From contig NZ_QNQU01000009.1 in NCBI RefSeq assembly GCF_003315595.1, positions 124,001 to 188,000 of the forward strand: a DNA stretch of 64,000 bases. The letters run 5' to 3'. The translations under genes were made by a program, and so were the position numbers. The DNA is from Pedobacter miscanthi. GTDB lineage: Bacteria; Bacteroidota; Bacteroidia; Sphingobacteriales; Sphingobacteriaceae. The first letter of the stretch is position 1. Each line of letters starts with the position of its first letter. The notes beneath the pieces are model-generated. The model made no database searches. It was not told the origin of the DNA and worked only from the letters and a program-made list of their open reading frames with translations. Below, piece after piece: positions 27,256-36,775 of the stretch.

Positions 27256-28263
27256 ATGTCAATGCCTAAAATCACTGTCTTCATGGCAGCTTATAATCAG
27301 ACCAACTATATCAAAAAATCAATAGAAAGCATACTCAGTCAGAGTTTTACCGATTTCGAATTAATTGTACTTAATGATGGTTCAACTGATGATACGGTTG
27401 CTAATGTTAATACATTTAATGATGAAAGGATAATTTTGGTCCATAATGAAAGTAACAAAGGCCTAGTTTTTACCAGAAATCGATTATTGGATCTTGCTAA
27501 AGGTGAATTCATTGCTATTTTGGATAGTGATGACATCGCTTATCCTAATAGACTGAAATTGCAGTATGAATTTTTGAAAAGCAATCCTAATGTAGTACTC
27601 TGTGGTGGGCATGCCAACGTTATTGATGAGAACAATAAAAAAACCGGACAGAAACTAAATGTACCAGTTGATGACAATATAGATCTTTTTATGCTTTTTG
27701 GCAATCCTTTTGTCAACTCTACAACGATGTTCAAAAGAACAATATTCAATGAGTTTTTAGGTTACAGGGAATATGCCCCAGCTGAGGATTTCGACCTGTT
27801 CAGCAGAATTTCGGAAAAATACCGGATTGCCAACATTGATCATGTACTTGTAGAATACAGAATACATTCCAACAATACCTCATTTTCTAATTCGGATGTA
27901 CTATTTAAACAGGAGCAAAAAATACTTAAGAACCTATTGAATAAAATAGGTATTTCTGAAAGCGGCAATTTTGCCGACATCCATATCGAACTGTTCAAAT
28001 CTGATTATAAATTAAAAAATCTAAATAATTACCTCCACTTTTTCGATGCTCTTAAACAGGCCAACGGTAAGTCGAATCGCTATGATCAATTAAGGCTTGA
28101 GCGCTTTTTATATCAAAAGTGGCTTCAGATTTTAGGCTCACCTAATGTTGATATGCTAATATTGAACTGGTATTTTAGAAAAGAAGTATTTACCTGGGGT
28201 AATTTTGATCTTAAAAAATTCAGGAAAGCATTCAAGAAAAGTATTAAGCATGTTTTCAAATAA
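27256..28263 (+). CDS. Glycosyltransferase family 2
   Basis: 335 residues with a classic GT-A domain: VFMAAYNQTNYIKKSIESIL, ELIVLNDGSTDDT, and the metal-binding ILDSDDIAYPNR. The C-terminal 130 residues are helical and basic. Starts at ATG 27256 or the ATG two codons on. Transfers a sugar from a nucleotide donor in the surface-glycan pathway. Its stop is directly adjacent to that of the convergent acyltransferase gene (no spacer). Confidence 0.9.
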   Translation: MSMPKITVFMAAYNQTNYIKKSIESILSQSFTDFELIVLNDGSTDDTVANVNTFNDERIILVHNESNKGLVFTRNRLLDLAKGEFIAILDSDDIAYPNRLKLQYEFLKSNPNVVLCGGHANVIDENNKKTGQKLNVPVDDNIDLFMLFGNPFVNSTTMFKRTIFNEFLGYREYAPAEDFDLFSRISEKYRIANIDHVLVEYRIHSNNTSFSNSDVLFKQEQKILKNLLNKIGISESGNFADIHIELFKSDYKLKNLNNYLHFFDALKQANGKSNRYDQLRLERFLYQKWLQILGSPNVDMLILNWYFRKEVFTWGNFDLKKFRKAFKKSIKHVFK

Positions 28264-29352
28264 CTATCTTCCCATTGACCATGCCATCTTTGTTTTCAAA
28301 ATCAGCTTGGTAAGGAAATAACTTATCGTATAAGCGAGTAAAAACCTGATAAGAAGCAGACCTGTATTCTGCCATACGGTATAATGTGCAACATCCAACC
28401 GGAGTGGCTGAAATATAAGGGGTAAAAACCTTTCGATAATAATGATATGCACCAAGTAAATCCCAAATGTGGTTTCACGTGGCTTGAGATGATTTAGGGC
28501 CCTTATACTTCCTATTTTCAGTAATGTGCCAAACACAACAAATGAATACAGAATATTGGAAATCCTTAAGGTATTATAGGCATCCACACTACCTAGCTTT
28601 ATCAGGTTCAGAGATTCCGATATTGACAAAATAAAAGAAAACACAATAAGTACAAACCAAAAATACCACGAGGTCCTTTTTAAAAATTTAAGTATTGAGC
28701 CATAATGCCGATTTAAATATACGCCCACCCATAAATAAAAAACAAAACCAAAAAGTGCAGAAGTATGCGAGGTTTCGAACCATCGAAAATACAGGTTAAC
28801 ACTATAAACTAAAGAGATTAGCCCCAGTAAAATGCCCAGTCTATAATCGTACAAATGTTTCTTGAATATTAAAAGGATGCTAATACAAATCAGAAAATTT
28901 AATATAAACCAATATGGACTGAAAAACAGAACCCAAAAAGTAAACCGGGTAATATAGAGTGGAAAATCCGAACTCATCAAACCTACATCACTTCCCTTGA
29001 TATAGGCTATCCATCTTTCCAATACACAGAGCACAATAAAAGTAAACATCCAAAAAAGCCATGGTTTAACTGTATTTTTAAACCTGTTTTTCAAATACTG
29101 TTTAGCAGAATATTCTTGGAATTTATGGTTAATTAAAAAACCTCCAATCAGGAAAAAAGCTATGGTTGAGAATTTAAAAAATGCAATTGTACTGGCTTCC
29201 ACAAGAATTGCACTCATTTCATGATATTTAGGTGCCAGGTAAATACGGCAATGCTCCCAAACAATTCCCATCATGGATATGCATCTTATCGTATCAACAA
29301 AATCAAAATTCTTTTTCTCAGATGTTTCTTTCTGTGTTAATTCAGTATTCAT
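28264..29352 (-). CDS. Acyltransferase family 3 (OafA-like) membrane protein
   Basis: 362 residues with about ten membrane helices. The family's first-helix motif is FVDTIRCISMMGIVWEHCRIYL, where the His of WEHC corresponds to the catalytic His of acyltransferase-3 proteins. Likely O-acetylates a surface glycan or lipid in the inner membrane, in keeping with the neighbouring glycosyltransferases. Convergent with the GT2 gene with no gap. Confidence 0.85.
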   Translation of the reverse strand: MNTELTQKETSEKKNFDFVDTIRCISMMGIVWEHCRIYLAPKYHEMSAILVEASTIAFFKFSTIAFFLIGGFLINHKFQEYSAKQYLKNRFKNTVKPWLFWMFTFIVLCVLERWIAYIKGSDVGLMSSDFPLYITRFTFWVLFFSPYWFILNFLICISILLIFKKHLYDYRLGILLGLISLVYSVNLYFRWFETSHTSALFGFVFYLWVGVYLNRHYGSILKFLKRTSWYFWFVLIVFSFILSISESLNLIKLGSVDAYNTLRISNILYSFVVFGTLLKIGSIRALNHLKPRETTFGIYLVHIIIIERFLPLIFQPLRLDVAHYTVWQNTGLLLIRFLLAYTISYFLTKLILKTKMAWSMGR

Positions 29353-29497
29353 TAATTAGCTTTGGTAGTTGAATTTACAAATATCCGCAAAAAAGAACCT
29401 TCAACGGATTATTAATGTCCATTTAACATTTATGTACGTAAAATATTACAGTTACGGAAGTGGTTCAATTATTATAAGTTCCATCACTCACGAAAAG

Positions 29498-30730
29498 CTA
29501 TAACCTAATCGCTTCTATTGATCCCTCTCTTGTGAGTACTTTACATATACATTTCAGATCAAAATCTGGATATGCCTCAGCGAATTTTTTATACTTGCTA
29601 GGTTTAAACTGAACATCGTTATATTTTACCTCGTAGGCCATCCCTTTGTTGAGTTGTTCTTCTACCACAAAATCTACTTCGTTACCATCAGCAGTACGCC
29701 AAAAATGGAGATGATCGGCATCATAAAGCTGCCTCAACCTGATATATGCATAATTTTCTAACAGTTCACCTTTATCGGCCCTATCGTTTAGTTTTGAAAA
29801 GTTATTCAGCAATGCATTACGCAAACCGTTATCGTTAAAATAAACCTTAGGCATTTTCGTCAACTCTTTACGCACATTACCATAAAAAGGAGATAGCAAC
29901 TTTACAATAAAAGTTTTCTGCATCAAATAAATGTAATTCTCTATCGTGGAACTAGCCATTTGCAGGGTATTTCCCAATTCGTTATTATTGAGCAGATTGC
30001 CAGTCTGATCGGCCAACAGCCTTGCCAGCTGAAAAAACTTGAGTTCTTCTTTAATACCTGCTTCCAAAGCATCTTTTTTCATATAACTGTTTACAAGCTC
30101 TTTAAGCATTTCCTGCTTTTCCTGTTCAGTGTCTGCCAAAACTACGGCCGGATAACCACCATAAACCAAATATTCATCAAACAAAACATTTATACGGTTT
30201 AGTTGAAGGCCTTGATACGCTGGTCTTCTAATCATCTGTTCCCACTCCACAATTAAACCATCCTCGCCTTTAAAATGAAGAAACTCATCAAAGGCCAAAG
30301 GGAAAAATTCGAATACTTTTTTTCTGCCCGCCAGACTATCCTTAAAACTTTTATCAATGTAGAATGCGCTGCTGCCAGTTGCAATAATTTTTAGTTTTGG
30401 TGAATATTTATCGTATAACAGCTTTAAAAAATTACTGGGATTTTTTGCATACTGAACTTCATCAATAATAATGTACAATCTCTTATCTGCAGGCACATCA
30501 GCCGGCAATAAAGTATAGTTGAATATATTTTCGGCATGATGATTTACAGCCTCTAAAATGGTGGGATCTTCAAATGTGAGAAAATAAACCAGTTCGTTAT
30601 CCTTTTCCAATTGCTCAGCCAATTGTTTAACGAGCGTAGTTTTTCCGATCTGCCTTGGCCCTATAATAATAGTATGCTGAGGCTTACCTAAGTGATTTTT
30701 TAACGATTTTAAAGCTGTTGATCTTTCCAT
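29498..30730 (-). CDS. AAA-family ATPase with DUF4143 nuclease-like C-terminal domain
   Basis: 410 residues from the ATG at 30730 (MERSTALKSLKNHLG); a start 7 codons earlier is possible. N-terminal AAA_14 domain with Walker A GPRQIGKTT and Walker B LYIIIDEVQ; helical middle; C-terminal DUF4143 with a PD-(D/E)xK-type core, EVDFVVE followed by YEVKYND. These proteins are common single genes in bacteria and archaea; a role with mobile or defence functions has been suggested, none proven. A 32-bp direct repeat lies 27-105 bp upstream, possibly an operator. Confidence 0.85.
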   Translation of the reverse strand: MERSTALKSLKNHLGKPQHTIIIGPRQIGKTTLVKQLAEQLEKDNELVYFLTFEDPTILEAVNHHAENIFNYTLLPADVPADKRLYIIIDEVQYAKNPSNFLKLLYDKYSPKLKIIATGSSAFYIDKSFKDSLAGRKKVFEFFPLAFDEFLHFKGEDGLIVEWEQMIRRPAYQGLQLNRINVLFDEYLVYGGYPAVVLADTEQEKQEMLKELVNSYMKKDALEAGIKEELKFFQLARLLADQTGNLLNNNELGNTLQMASSTIENYIYLMQKTFIVKLLSPFYGNVRKELTKMPKVYFNDNGLRNALLNNFSKLNDRADKGELLENYAYIRLRQLYDADHLHFWRTADGNEVDFVVEEQLNKGMAYEVKYNDVQFKPSKYKKFAEAYPDFDLKCICKVLTREGSIEAIRL

Positions 30731-30756
30731 AAAGATAAATATCAAATGCAAATATC

Positions 30757-30835
30757 GATATTTTTAAGATGATAACTTAAAATTATCCGATATTTTTGAG
30801 ATCATAACTTAAAATTATCCGATATTTTTGAGATT
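30757..30835. repeat. 32-bp direct repeats upstream of the DUF4143 ATPase gene
   Basis: Two full units (30757-30788, 30789-30820) beginning CGATATTTTT(A/G)AGAT and ending AACTTAAAATTATC, plus a 15-nt third start (30821-30835). Units differ at three positions. The first unit overlaps the perfect palindrome AAATATCGATATTT (30751-30764). Placed between the infB terminator and the ATPase start. Confidence 0.8.
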
Positions 30836-30851
30836 GAAAATTTATTGGTAT

Positions 30852-30879
30852 AAAAAAAGTGGCCCGAAAGGCCACTTTA
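30852..30879 (-). terminator. Terminator of the rimP-nusA-infB operon
   Basis: Stem AAAGTGGCC/GGCCACTTT (30857-30865, 30871-30879), loop CGAAA, followed on the minus strand by a T run. Confidence 0.9.
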
Positions 30880-30901
30880 AATTTTATATAACTTAAGTAT
30901 T

Positions 30902-33900
30902 TTATAGCTTTCTGGCCACTTCTACCTGTTCGTAAGCTTCTACGATATCGCCCACTTCGATGTTGTTAAAGTTCTGGATGTTTAAACCACATTCATAACC
31001 TTTGTTCACCTCTTTCACATCATCTTTAAAGCGTTTTAACGATGCGAGTTCACCGGTGTAAACTACAACACCATCTCTTACGATACGGATTTTGCTGTTA
31101 CGGGTAATCTTACCATCCAATACCATACAACCTGCAATGGTACCCACTTTAGTGATTTTGAAGGTTTCGCGGATCTCTACGTTGGCCACAATTTTCTCTT
31201 CAAATTCCGGATCCAACATACCTTCCATTGCAGATTTGATCTCGTTGATCGCATCGTAAATGATAGAATATAAACGGATATCGATCTGCTCTGCCTCTGC
31301 CAGTTTACGTGCACCAGTTGATGGACGAACCTGGAAACCGATAATAATCGCATCTGAAGCCGAAGCCAACAATACATCAGATTCTGAAATCTGACCAACA
31401 CCTTTACTGATGATATTAATCTGAATCTGCTCGGTTGATAGTTTCAACAATGAATCGGCAAGTGCCTCGATAGAACCATCCACGTCACCTTTAACGATGA
31501 TGTTAAGTTCTTTAAAGTTACCGATTGCCAAACGACGGCCAATCTCATCAAGGGTAATGTGCTTCTGTGTACGTAATCCCTGCTCGCGTTGTAACTGCAT
31601 ACGTTTGTTTGCAATATCACGTGCTTCGGTTTCACTTTCTAAAGCGTTAAACCTATCGCCCGCTGTAGGTGCACCCTGCATACCCAAAACCTGTACCGGT
31701 TGTGACGGACCTGCTGATTCTACTTTAGCACCACGCTCGTTGGTTAATGCTTTTACACGTCCGCTATAGCTACCTGCCAGGATCGGATCTCCAACCCTTA
31801 AAGTACCGGCCTGAACCAATACGGTAGTTACAATACCACGTCCTTTATCTAATGCCGACTCGATTACAGTACCTGTAGCTCTCTTATTCGGATTGGCTTT
31901 CAGTTCTAATAACTCGGCTTCTAATAATACTTTATCTAAAAGAAGATCAACATTTAAGCCGCTTTTGCTCGAAATTTCCTGCGATTGATATTTACCGCCC
32001 CAATCTTCAACCAAAATATTCATGGTTGACAATTGTTCACGTACTTTATCTGCGTTAGCACCCGGTTTATCTACTTTAGTGAAAGCAAATACCAATGGTA
32101 CGCCTGCTGCCTGTGCGTGGTTAATGGCCTCTTTTGTTTGAGGCATCACTGCATCATCCGCAGCAATTACGATAATGGCAATATCAGCAGCCTTAGCACC
32201 ACGTGCACGCATCGCGGTAAAGGCTTCGTGACCTGGTGTATCCAGGAAAGTTACTTTTTTACCGGTTGGGGTAGTTACCATGTAGGCACCAATGTGCTGG
32301 GTAATACCACCTGCCTCACCAGCAACCACATTTGCTTTACGGATATAATCCAGCAATGAGGTTTTACCATGATCCACGTGACCCATAATCGTTACAACCG
32401 GAGCTCTTTCGATTAAATCTGCCTCGTTATCTTCTTCCTCAATTACATTTTCTTCATCCTCGTCTGGTTTAACGAATTGTATTTCGTAACCAAACTCATC
32501 TGCTACAATGGTTAAAGTTTCAGCATCTAAACGCTGGTTGATGGAAACGAACATTCCAAGACTCATACAGGTTCCGATAATTTTGGTAACCGGTACATCC
32601 ATCATGCTCGCCAACTCGTTAGCGGTAACAAATTCTGTTACTTTTAATATTTTCGATTGCGATTCAAGTTCATTTGCTGCTTCTTCGGCATTAAACGCTA
32701 CATCATCACGTTTCTGACGACGCAATTTGGCACGTTGAGCAAATTTACCAGACTTACCCGCACCACTTAAACGTGCAAGTGTTGCTTTGATCTGATCTTG
32801 AATTTCTTTCTCAGTAGGTTCTTCTTTAGGTCCGCTTGGTGTAGCATTTCTATTTTGGAAACCTGGCCTGTTATTATTGTTTCTATTTCCCTGGTAAGGA
32901 GTACCGCCCTGTCCGGCAGGTCGGTTACCCTGGTATGGTGTACCGCCACCTTGTCTGTTACCTTGATAAGGTTGACGAGGCTGACCTGGTGCGCCACCCT
33001 GACCTTGCTGGCCTGCAGGATTATTTTGTCCTTGCTGACCGCCATGTTGACCTGGCTGGCCTGGTGCTCCAGGTGTTTTTTTGCGTTTACGTTTACGTTT
33101 TGCTGCTTCGCTATCGCTTGATGAAGCAACCGGACCGTTTCTCCTATCAGGAGTTGTAGGCAACTCGATTTTACCGATAATATTCGGACCGCTTAATTTT
33201 ACAGTACGGGCTTTAATTACCTCAGGCTCGTTGCTTACAGGTTTTGTTTCAGCTGGTTTTTCTTCAACTTTAGGCTGTTCTGCCGGTTTTGCAGGCTCTG
33301 GTGCTTTAGCAACCGGTGCAGGTGCAGCAGGCGCTTCTTCCTTTTTAACCTCAACCGGTTTTTCTTCCACTTTAGGTTGTTCAACTGGTTTTACAGGCTC
33401 CGGAGCTTTTGCAACTGGTGCAGGGGCAGCAGGGACTTCTTCTTTCTTAACAGGACGTGTTTTCGAGTTAAGATCATTTAAATCAATCTTACCTACAATT
33501 TTAACGCCCGGTAATCCGGTTTCCTCTGCTTTTTCTTCTGCCTTAGTTTCTTTTACAGGCTCAACTGCTGCCGCAGGAGTTGGCGTAGGTGCCGGTGCAG
33601 GTGTATCTACCTTAGGGGTTTCAACTACCTTTGGTTTTTCTACCGGAGGGGTAAATGATTGAGCATTTTTGATTAAAATCTCTTCATTTTTCTCAAAATC
33701 GGTATTTTTCTTCGGCGCTTCTACTGGCTTTTCAGTCTCAGGCTCGTCACGACGTATTTTACCAATCACTATTTGTTTGGCTTCTTCTCTTACGATCTTA
33801 TCTCCCTGATACTCTTTTAATAAGGCATTATACATCTCACCCGTAAGTTTAAACATAGGGCTTTTCTCGGCAGAGAATCCCTTTTTGTTTAAAAACTCAA

Positions 33901-33970
33901 CGGCCGTACCCATGCCTATATTAAGTTCTTTAATAGCTTTAATTAAAATGATTGGTTTGTCGTCTGACAT
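30902..33970 (-). CDS. infB: Translation initiation factor IF-2
   Basis: 1022 residues. The GTPase brings formyl-Met-tRNA to the 30S subunit. N-terminal IF2_N segment, a long low-complexity linker (about 80-400) rich in Pro/Ala/Glu/Lys with two near-identical APVAKAPEP blocks, then Gln/Gly-rich QGQ repeats, a second IF2_N domain, and the G domain with [17 protein letters not shown] and TKVD. The last (G4) has Thr where Asn is usual, a tolerated variant. Domains II-IV complete the protein. Last gene of the operon, 62 bp after nusA. Confidence 0.97.
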   Translation of the reverse strand: MSDDKPIILIKAIKELNIGMGTAVEFLNKKGFSAEKSPMFKLTGEMYNALLKEYQGDKIVREEAKQIVIGKIRRDEPETEKPVEAPKKNTDFEKNEEILIKNAQSFTPPVEKPKVVETPKVDTPAPAPTPTPAAAVEPVKETKAEEKAEETGLPGVKIVGKIDLNDLNSKTRPVKKEEVPAAPAPVAKAPEPVKPVEQPKVEEKPVEVKKEEAPAAPAPVAKAPEPAKPAEQPKVEEKPAETKPVSNEPEVIKARTVKLSGPNIIGKIELPTTPDRRNGPVASSSDSEAAKRKRKRKKTPGAPGQPGQHGGQQGQNNPAGQQGQGGAPGQPRQPYQGNRQGGGTPYQGNRPAGQGGTPYQGNRNNNNRPGFQNRNATPSGPKEEPTEKEIQDQIKATLARLSGAGKSGKFAQRAKLRRQKRDDVAFNAEEAANELESQSKILKVTEFVTANELASMMDVPVTKIIGTCMSLGMFVSINQRLDAETLTIVADEFGYEIQFVKPDEDEENVIEEEDNEADLIERAPVVTIMGHVDHGKTSLLDYIRKANVVAGEAGGITQHIGAYMVTTPTGKKVTFLDTPGHEAFTAMRARGAKAADIAIIVIAADDAVMPQTKEAINHAQAAGVPLVFAFTKVDKPGANADKVREQLSTMNILVEDWGGKYQSQEISSKSGLNVDLLLDKVLLEAELLELKANPNKRATGTVIESALDKGRGIVTTVLVQAGTLRVGDPILAGSYSGRVKALTNERGAKVESAGPSQPVQVLGMQGAPTAGDRFNALESETEARDIANKRMQLQREQGLRTQKHITLDEIGRRLAIGNFKELNIIVKGDVDGSIEALADSLLKLSTEQIQINIISKGVGQISESDVLLASASDAIIIGFQVRPSTGARKLAEAEQIDIRLYSIIYDAINEIKSAMEGMLDPEFEEKIVANVEIRETFKITKVGTIAGCMVLDGKITRNSKIRIVRDGVVVYTGELASLKRFKDDVKEVNKGYECGLNIQNFNNIEVGDIVEAYEQVEVARKL

Positions 33971-34032
33971 TTAGCTCCTGTTATTGTTTTTTATTTAATA
34001 CAAAAGTAGTGTTTATTTGGCAATTACACCAC

Positions 34033-35277
34033 TTATTCAAATTCTGACTTCAAAATTTGAACCACTTCTTTAATGGTTTCCTCTTCAAGGTCGGTGCGTT
34101 TTACTAAATCTTCTACTGTAAGTGCCAATACACTCTTAGCGGTATCGCAACCGATAGCCTTTAATTCATCAATGATCCAGCTATCAATCTCATCTGAGAA
34201 TTCTTCCAGATCCACATCCTCGTCGCTTTCTTCTCCAGCTTCGCGGTATACATCAATTTCGTAACCGGTTAATTTACCAGCCAGTTTAATGTTATGTCCG
34301 CCACGTCCGATGGCCAATGAAACCTGATCAGGTTTTAAATAAACCGATGCATGTTTGGTTTCATCATCCAGTTTAATGGAAGTGATTTTTGCCGGGCTTA
34401 AAGCACGGGTAATGTATAGTGAAATATTATTTGTGAAATTGATCACATCAATATTTTCGTTTTTCAATTCGCGAACGATACCATGGATACGTGATCCTTT
34501 CATACCCACACATGCGCCAACCGGATCGATACGGTCATCATACGATTCTACAGCGACTTTAGCACGTTCTCCGGGTTCGCGTACAATTTTCTTAACGGTG
34601 ATTAATCCATCAAAAATTTCCGGAACTTCCTGTTCGAACAAACGTTGCAAGAATTCTGGTGCCGTTCTTGAAATAATAATTTTCGGATTGGCGTTGATCA
34701 TTTCTACTTTAGAGATTACTGCTCTTACAGAATCGCCTTTTTTGAAATAATCAGCCGGGATCTGTTCGGTTTTAGGCATTAAAAGCTCATTACCTTCATC
34801 ATCCAGAACCAAAGTTTCTTTTTTCCAAACCTGGTAAACTTCACCTGTTACGATTTCGCCTACCCTGTCTTTATATTTTTTGAAAATTTCGTCTTTCTCT
34901 AATTCCAATACTTTAGAAACCAGTGTTTGGCGTGCAGCTAAAATTGCCCTGCGGCCAAAACTCTCTAATGTGATCTGTTCGATATAATCATCGCCAACTT
35001 CTAAACTAGGGTCAATCTGGTGTACTTCAGCAAGTTCGATCTCCAGGTCATCATCCTCCGAAAATCCATCTTCCATCACCTTTCTTGTTCTCCAGATCTC
35101 CAAATCCCCGTTATCCGGGTTTACAATAACGTCACAGTTTTCGTCTGTTCCGTATTTTTTACGCAACATGCTACGAAAAACTTCTTCCAGCACACTGATC
35201 ACCGTTGGGCGATCTATATTTTTGAAATCTTTAAACTCCTGAAAAGAGTCGATCAAATTAATTGTTGTAGTACTCAT
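34033..35277 (-). CDS. nusA: Transcription factor NusA
   Basis: 414 residues, usual for Bacteroidota. N-terminal RNA-polymerase-binding domain, S1 domain (about 135-200, GEIVTGEVYQVWK), two KH domains (GACVGMKGSRIHGIVREL and VSLAIGRGGHNIKLAGKL), and an acidic C-terminal extension with a helical domain. It controls pausing, termination and antitermination. Two bp after rimP, so tightly coupled. NusA commonly controls its own operon, and a hairpin with a T run lies in this operon's leader. Confidence 0.96.
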   Translation of the reverse strand: MSTTTINLIDSFQEFKDFKNIDRPTVISVLEEVFRSMLRKKYGTDENCDVIVNPDNGDLEIWRTRKVMEDGFSEDDDLEIELAEVHQIDPSLEVGDDYIEQITLESFGRRAILAARQTLVSKVLELEKDEIFKKYKDRVGEIVTGEVYQVWKKETLVLDDEGNELLMPKTEQIPADYFKKGDSVRAVISKVEMINANPKIIISRTAPEFLQRLFEQEVPEIFDGLITVKKIVREPGERAKVAVESYDDRIDPVGACVGMKGSRIHGIVRELKNENIDVINFTNNISLYITRALSPAKITSIKLDDETKHASVYLKPDQVSLAIGRGGHNIKLAGKLTGYEIDVYREAGEESDEDVDLEEFSDEIDSWIIDELKAIGCDTAKSVLALTVEDLVKRTDLEEETIKEVVQILKSEFE

Positions 35278-35279
35278 TT

Positions 35280-35744
35280 TTACTTAAATGAAATTAACAC
35301 ACTTGTTTCTAATATATCATTAAACGGCACAGCTGTTTCAATCGCTACTGCCTTTTTCCCTTTTTCTTTAACCGATTCTTCAATCAGCAGGTTGTTTTCT
35401 GCAACCTCTAACAGTTTTCCTTCTTTTTTCAAACCTTCTTTAAGTTTGATGCTTACTGTACGACCAATATTCTTTTGATATTGACGTATCAATTTTAAAG
35501 GCTCGCCAACACCCGGCGAAGAAACTTCTAAATTATAAGCCTGCTCTATTGCGTTTTCTTCTTCTAAATGAAAACCAACATGCCTGCTTATGGCTACACA
35601 ATCCTGTATGCTAATACCTTCGTCGCCATCAACATGGATAATCAACTTATTGTTTGGCAACATTTTCACTTCAACCAGAAACAGCTCTGGTCGGTCTGCT
35701 ATTTTTTCCTCAACGAGGGCTGCAACTCTCTTTTCTACCTGCAT
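35280..35744 (-). CDS. rimP: Ribosome maturation factor RimP
   Basis: 154 residues; assists 30S assembly. Matches RimP: N-terminal alpha/beta domain with IHVDGDEGISIQDCVAISR and YNLEVSSPGVGEPLK, followed by a C-terminal Sm-like domain (VSIKLKEGLKKEGKLLE). First gene of rimP-nusA-infB, the standard order. Start ATG at 35744; the leader is about 57 nt from the predicted transcript start and contains a terminator-like hairpin. Confidence 0.94.
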   Translation of the reverse strand: MQVEKRVAALVEEKIADRPELFLVEVKMLPNNKLIIHVDGDEGISIQDCVAISRHVGFHLEEENAIEQAYNLEVSSPGVGEPLKLIRQYQKNIGRTVSIKLKEGLKKEGKLLEVAENNLLIEESVKEKGKKAVAIETAVPFNDILETSVLISFK

Positions 35745-35761
35745 ATTTTAACCTGATTTCA

Positions 35762-35786
35762 TAGAAAAAGGGGACACTGTCCCCTT
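35762..35786 (-). terminator. Hairpin with T run in the rimP leader (terminator or attenuator)
   Basis: Stem AAGGGGA/TCCCCTT (35768-35774, 35780-35786) extended inward by a near-perfect ACA/TGT, followed on the minus strand by TTTTTCTATG. It lies downstream of the rimP promoter, so it is inside the operon's 5' leader; it also stands behind the upstream lipoprotein gene and may terminate that. Confidence 0.7.
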
Positions 35787-35807
35787 CTCTTTTCTTCGAT
35801 TACGATG

Positions 35808-35838
35808 CAAATGTAGTAATTTTTTAGGAAATTTCAAA
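35808..35838 (-). promoter_or_regulatory. Promoter of the rimP-nusA-infB operon
   Basis: Minus strand: TTTG (35838-35835), exactly 19 nt, TACATTTG (35815-35808). This is the full Bacteroidota consensus TTTG-N19-TAnnTTTG. Predicted start near 35802, about 57 nt before rimP. Confidence 0.8.
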
Positions 35839-35865
35839 CAGTTGCTGTAATTATTATGCTGATTA

Positions 35866-36297
35866 TTACCGTTTAAGTGTTTGTTTCTGTGGCTGTAGGT
35901 TGTGTTTGGTACTGCCCGAAATCATATCGCCCACGGTTGCGAATTTTACACCGATATAACTTTCTACCAGATAATTTTTACCTTTTACAAAAGGCTGATC
36001 GGGATTGAAAATAAGCGAATCGCCGGCAATTTTAACCTTACCTGGCATTTCCAGTTCATCCTGAATACTGTCGAGTTCGCCGGGCATGATCAAAACCGAC
36101 ATCATATTAACTGTATCTGCATTAGCCTGATAGGCATTTTTAACCTGCAGCAGGCTCGCCTCGTCAATATTTTTAATTATTATTGAAGTGCTATCCGCTG
36201 AAAACTTAATTACCGGTTTGTTGTTTTTATTCGAACATGAAATTGCAGATAAGAAAACTGCAACAACAACCGAACATTTTAAAACGCGTTTAAACAT
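35866..36297 (-). CDS. Hypothetical lipoprotein
   Basis: 143 residues with a short basic start, a hydrophobic stretch and lipobox LSAISC, so a probable lipoprotein. The mature part (NKNNKPVIKFSADSTSIIIKNI...) has a beta-rich pattern and ends in a Gln/Lys-rich tail. I do not recognise the family. Its start codon is only 18 bp from the divergent holin-like gene, and a minus-strand TATTTTTG box (36308-36301) ends 3 nt before its ATG. Confidence 0.72.
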   Translation of the reverse strand: MFKRVLKCSVVVAVFLSAISCSNKNNKPVIKFSADSTSIIIKNIDEASLLQVKNAYQANADTVNMMSVLIMPGELDSIQDELEMPGKVKIAGDSLIFNPDQPFVKGKNYLVESYIGVKFATVGDMISGSTKHNLQPQKQTLKR

Positions 36298-36315
36298 TTA
36301 CAAAAATAAACAATT

Positions 36316-36660
36316 ATGAGATTTATTATTGAAATCCTTTTAACAGGACTGGCATTTTTTATAGGTGCAAAACTGGTGCCGGGCGTAAGCATTGATGGTT
36401 ATGGCAATGCAATTATTGCCTCAGTGCTTATTGCACTTGCTAATGCAACCATTGGATTCATCCTAAGGCTATTAACTTTCCCGATCAATTTCTTAACGTT
36501 AGGACTGGTATCATTTATTATCACCGTTTTAATGATTTTACTGGTCGATAACATGATGGCTTCTTTTAATACTTCAGGTTTTCTTGCTGCAGCATTTTTA
36601 GCCATTGTAGTAGCCCTGATTAAAGCTGTATTTAGCGCAGTAGCAGGAGAGAAAGATTAA
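36316..36660 (+). CDS. Phage-holin-4-like four-helix membrane protein
   Basis: 114 residues with four hydrophobic helices. Motifs GAKLVPGVSIDGYGNAIIAS, ALANATIGFILRLLTFPINFLTLGL and LVDNMMASFNTSGF are those of the PF04020 (phage holin 4-2/YvlD) family, a widespread chromosomal inner-membrane protein that is not a phage lysis gene. Function unknown, sometimes linked to envelope stress. Divergent from the lipoprotein gene with 18 bp between starts. Confidence 0.85.
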   Translation: MRFIIEILLTGLAFFIGAKLVPGVSIDGYGNAIIASVLIALANATIGFILRLLTFPINFLTLGLVSFIITVLMILLVDNMMASFNTSGFLAAAFLAIVVALIKAVFSAVAGEKD

Positions 36661-36724
36661 GTAGGGAGTTTTGAGTTGAGAGTTTAGACAAATGGTCCTA
36701 AGCACTAAACTTATGAAAAAGATC

Positions 36725-36764
36725 AAGTTGGGAGTTTGGACTAAAAGCTCCAATCTCCCAACTT
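36725..36764. repeat. Intergenic inverted repeat (hairpin)
   Basis: AAGTTGGGAG (36725-36734) pairs with CTCCCAACTT (36755-36764), with an inner TTGGA/TCCAA. Related words (GGGAGTTTTGAG) precede it at 36662. It ends 11 bp before the stop of the convergent acyl-CoA dehydrogenase gene and may end transcription from both sides. Confidence 0.6.
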
Positions 36765-36775
36765 CAAGCTCGAAA

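Noticed and set aside
33081..33662. 193-codon open frame opposite infB
   Set aside because: It mirrors the Pro/Ala/Glu/Lys-rich linker of IF-2 on the other strand; the composition is a by-product and there is no family resemblance.
36316..36660. Prophage remnant suggested by the holin-like protein
   Set aside because: PF04020 proteins are ordinary chromosomal membrane proteins and no other phage gene is nearby.
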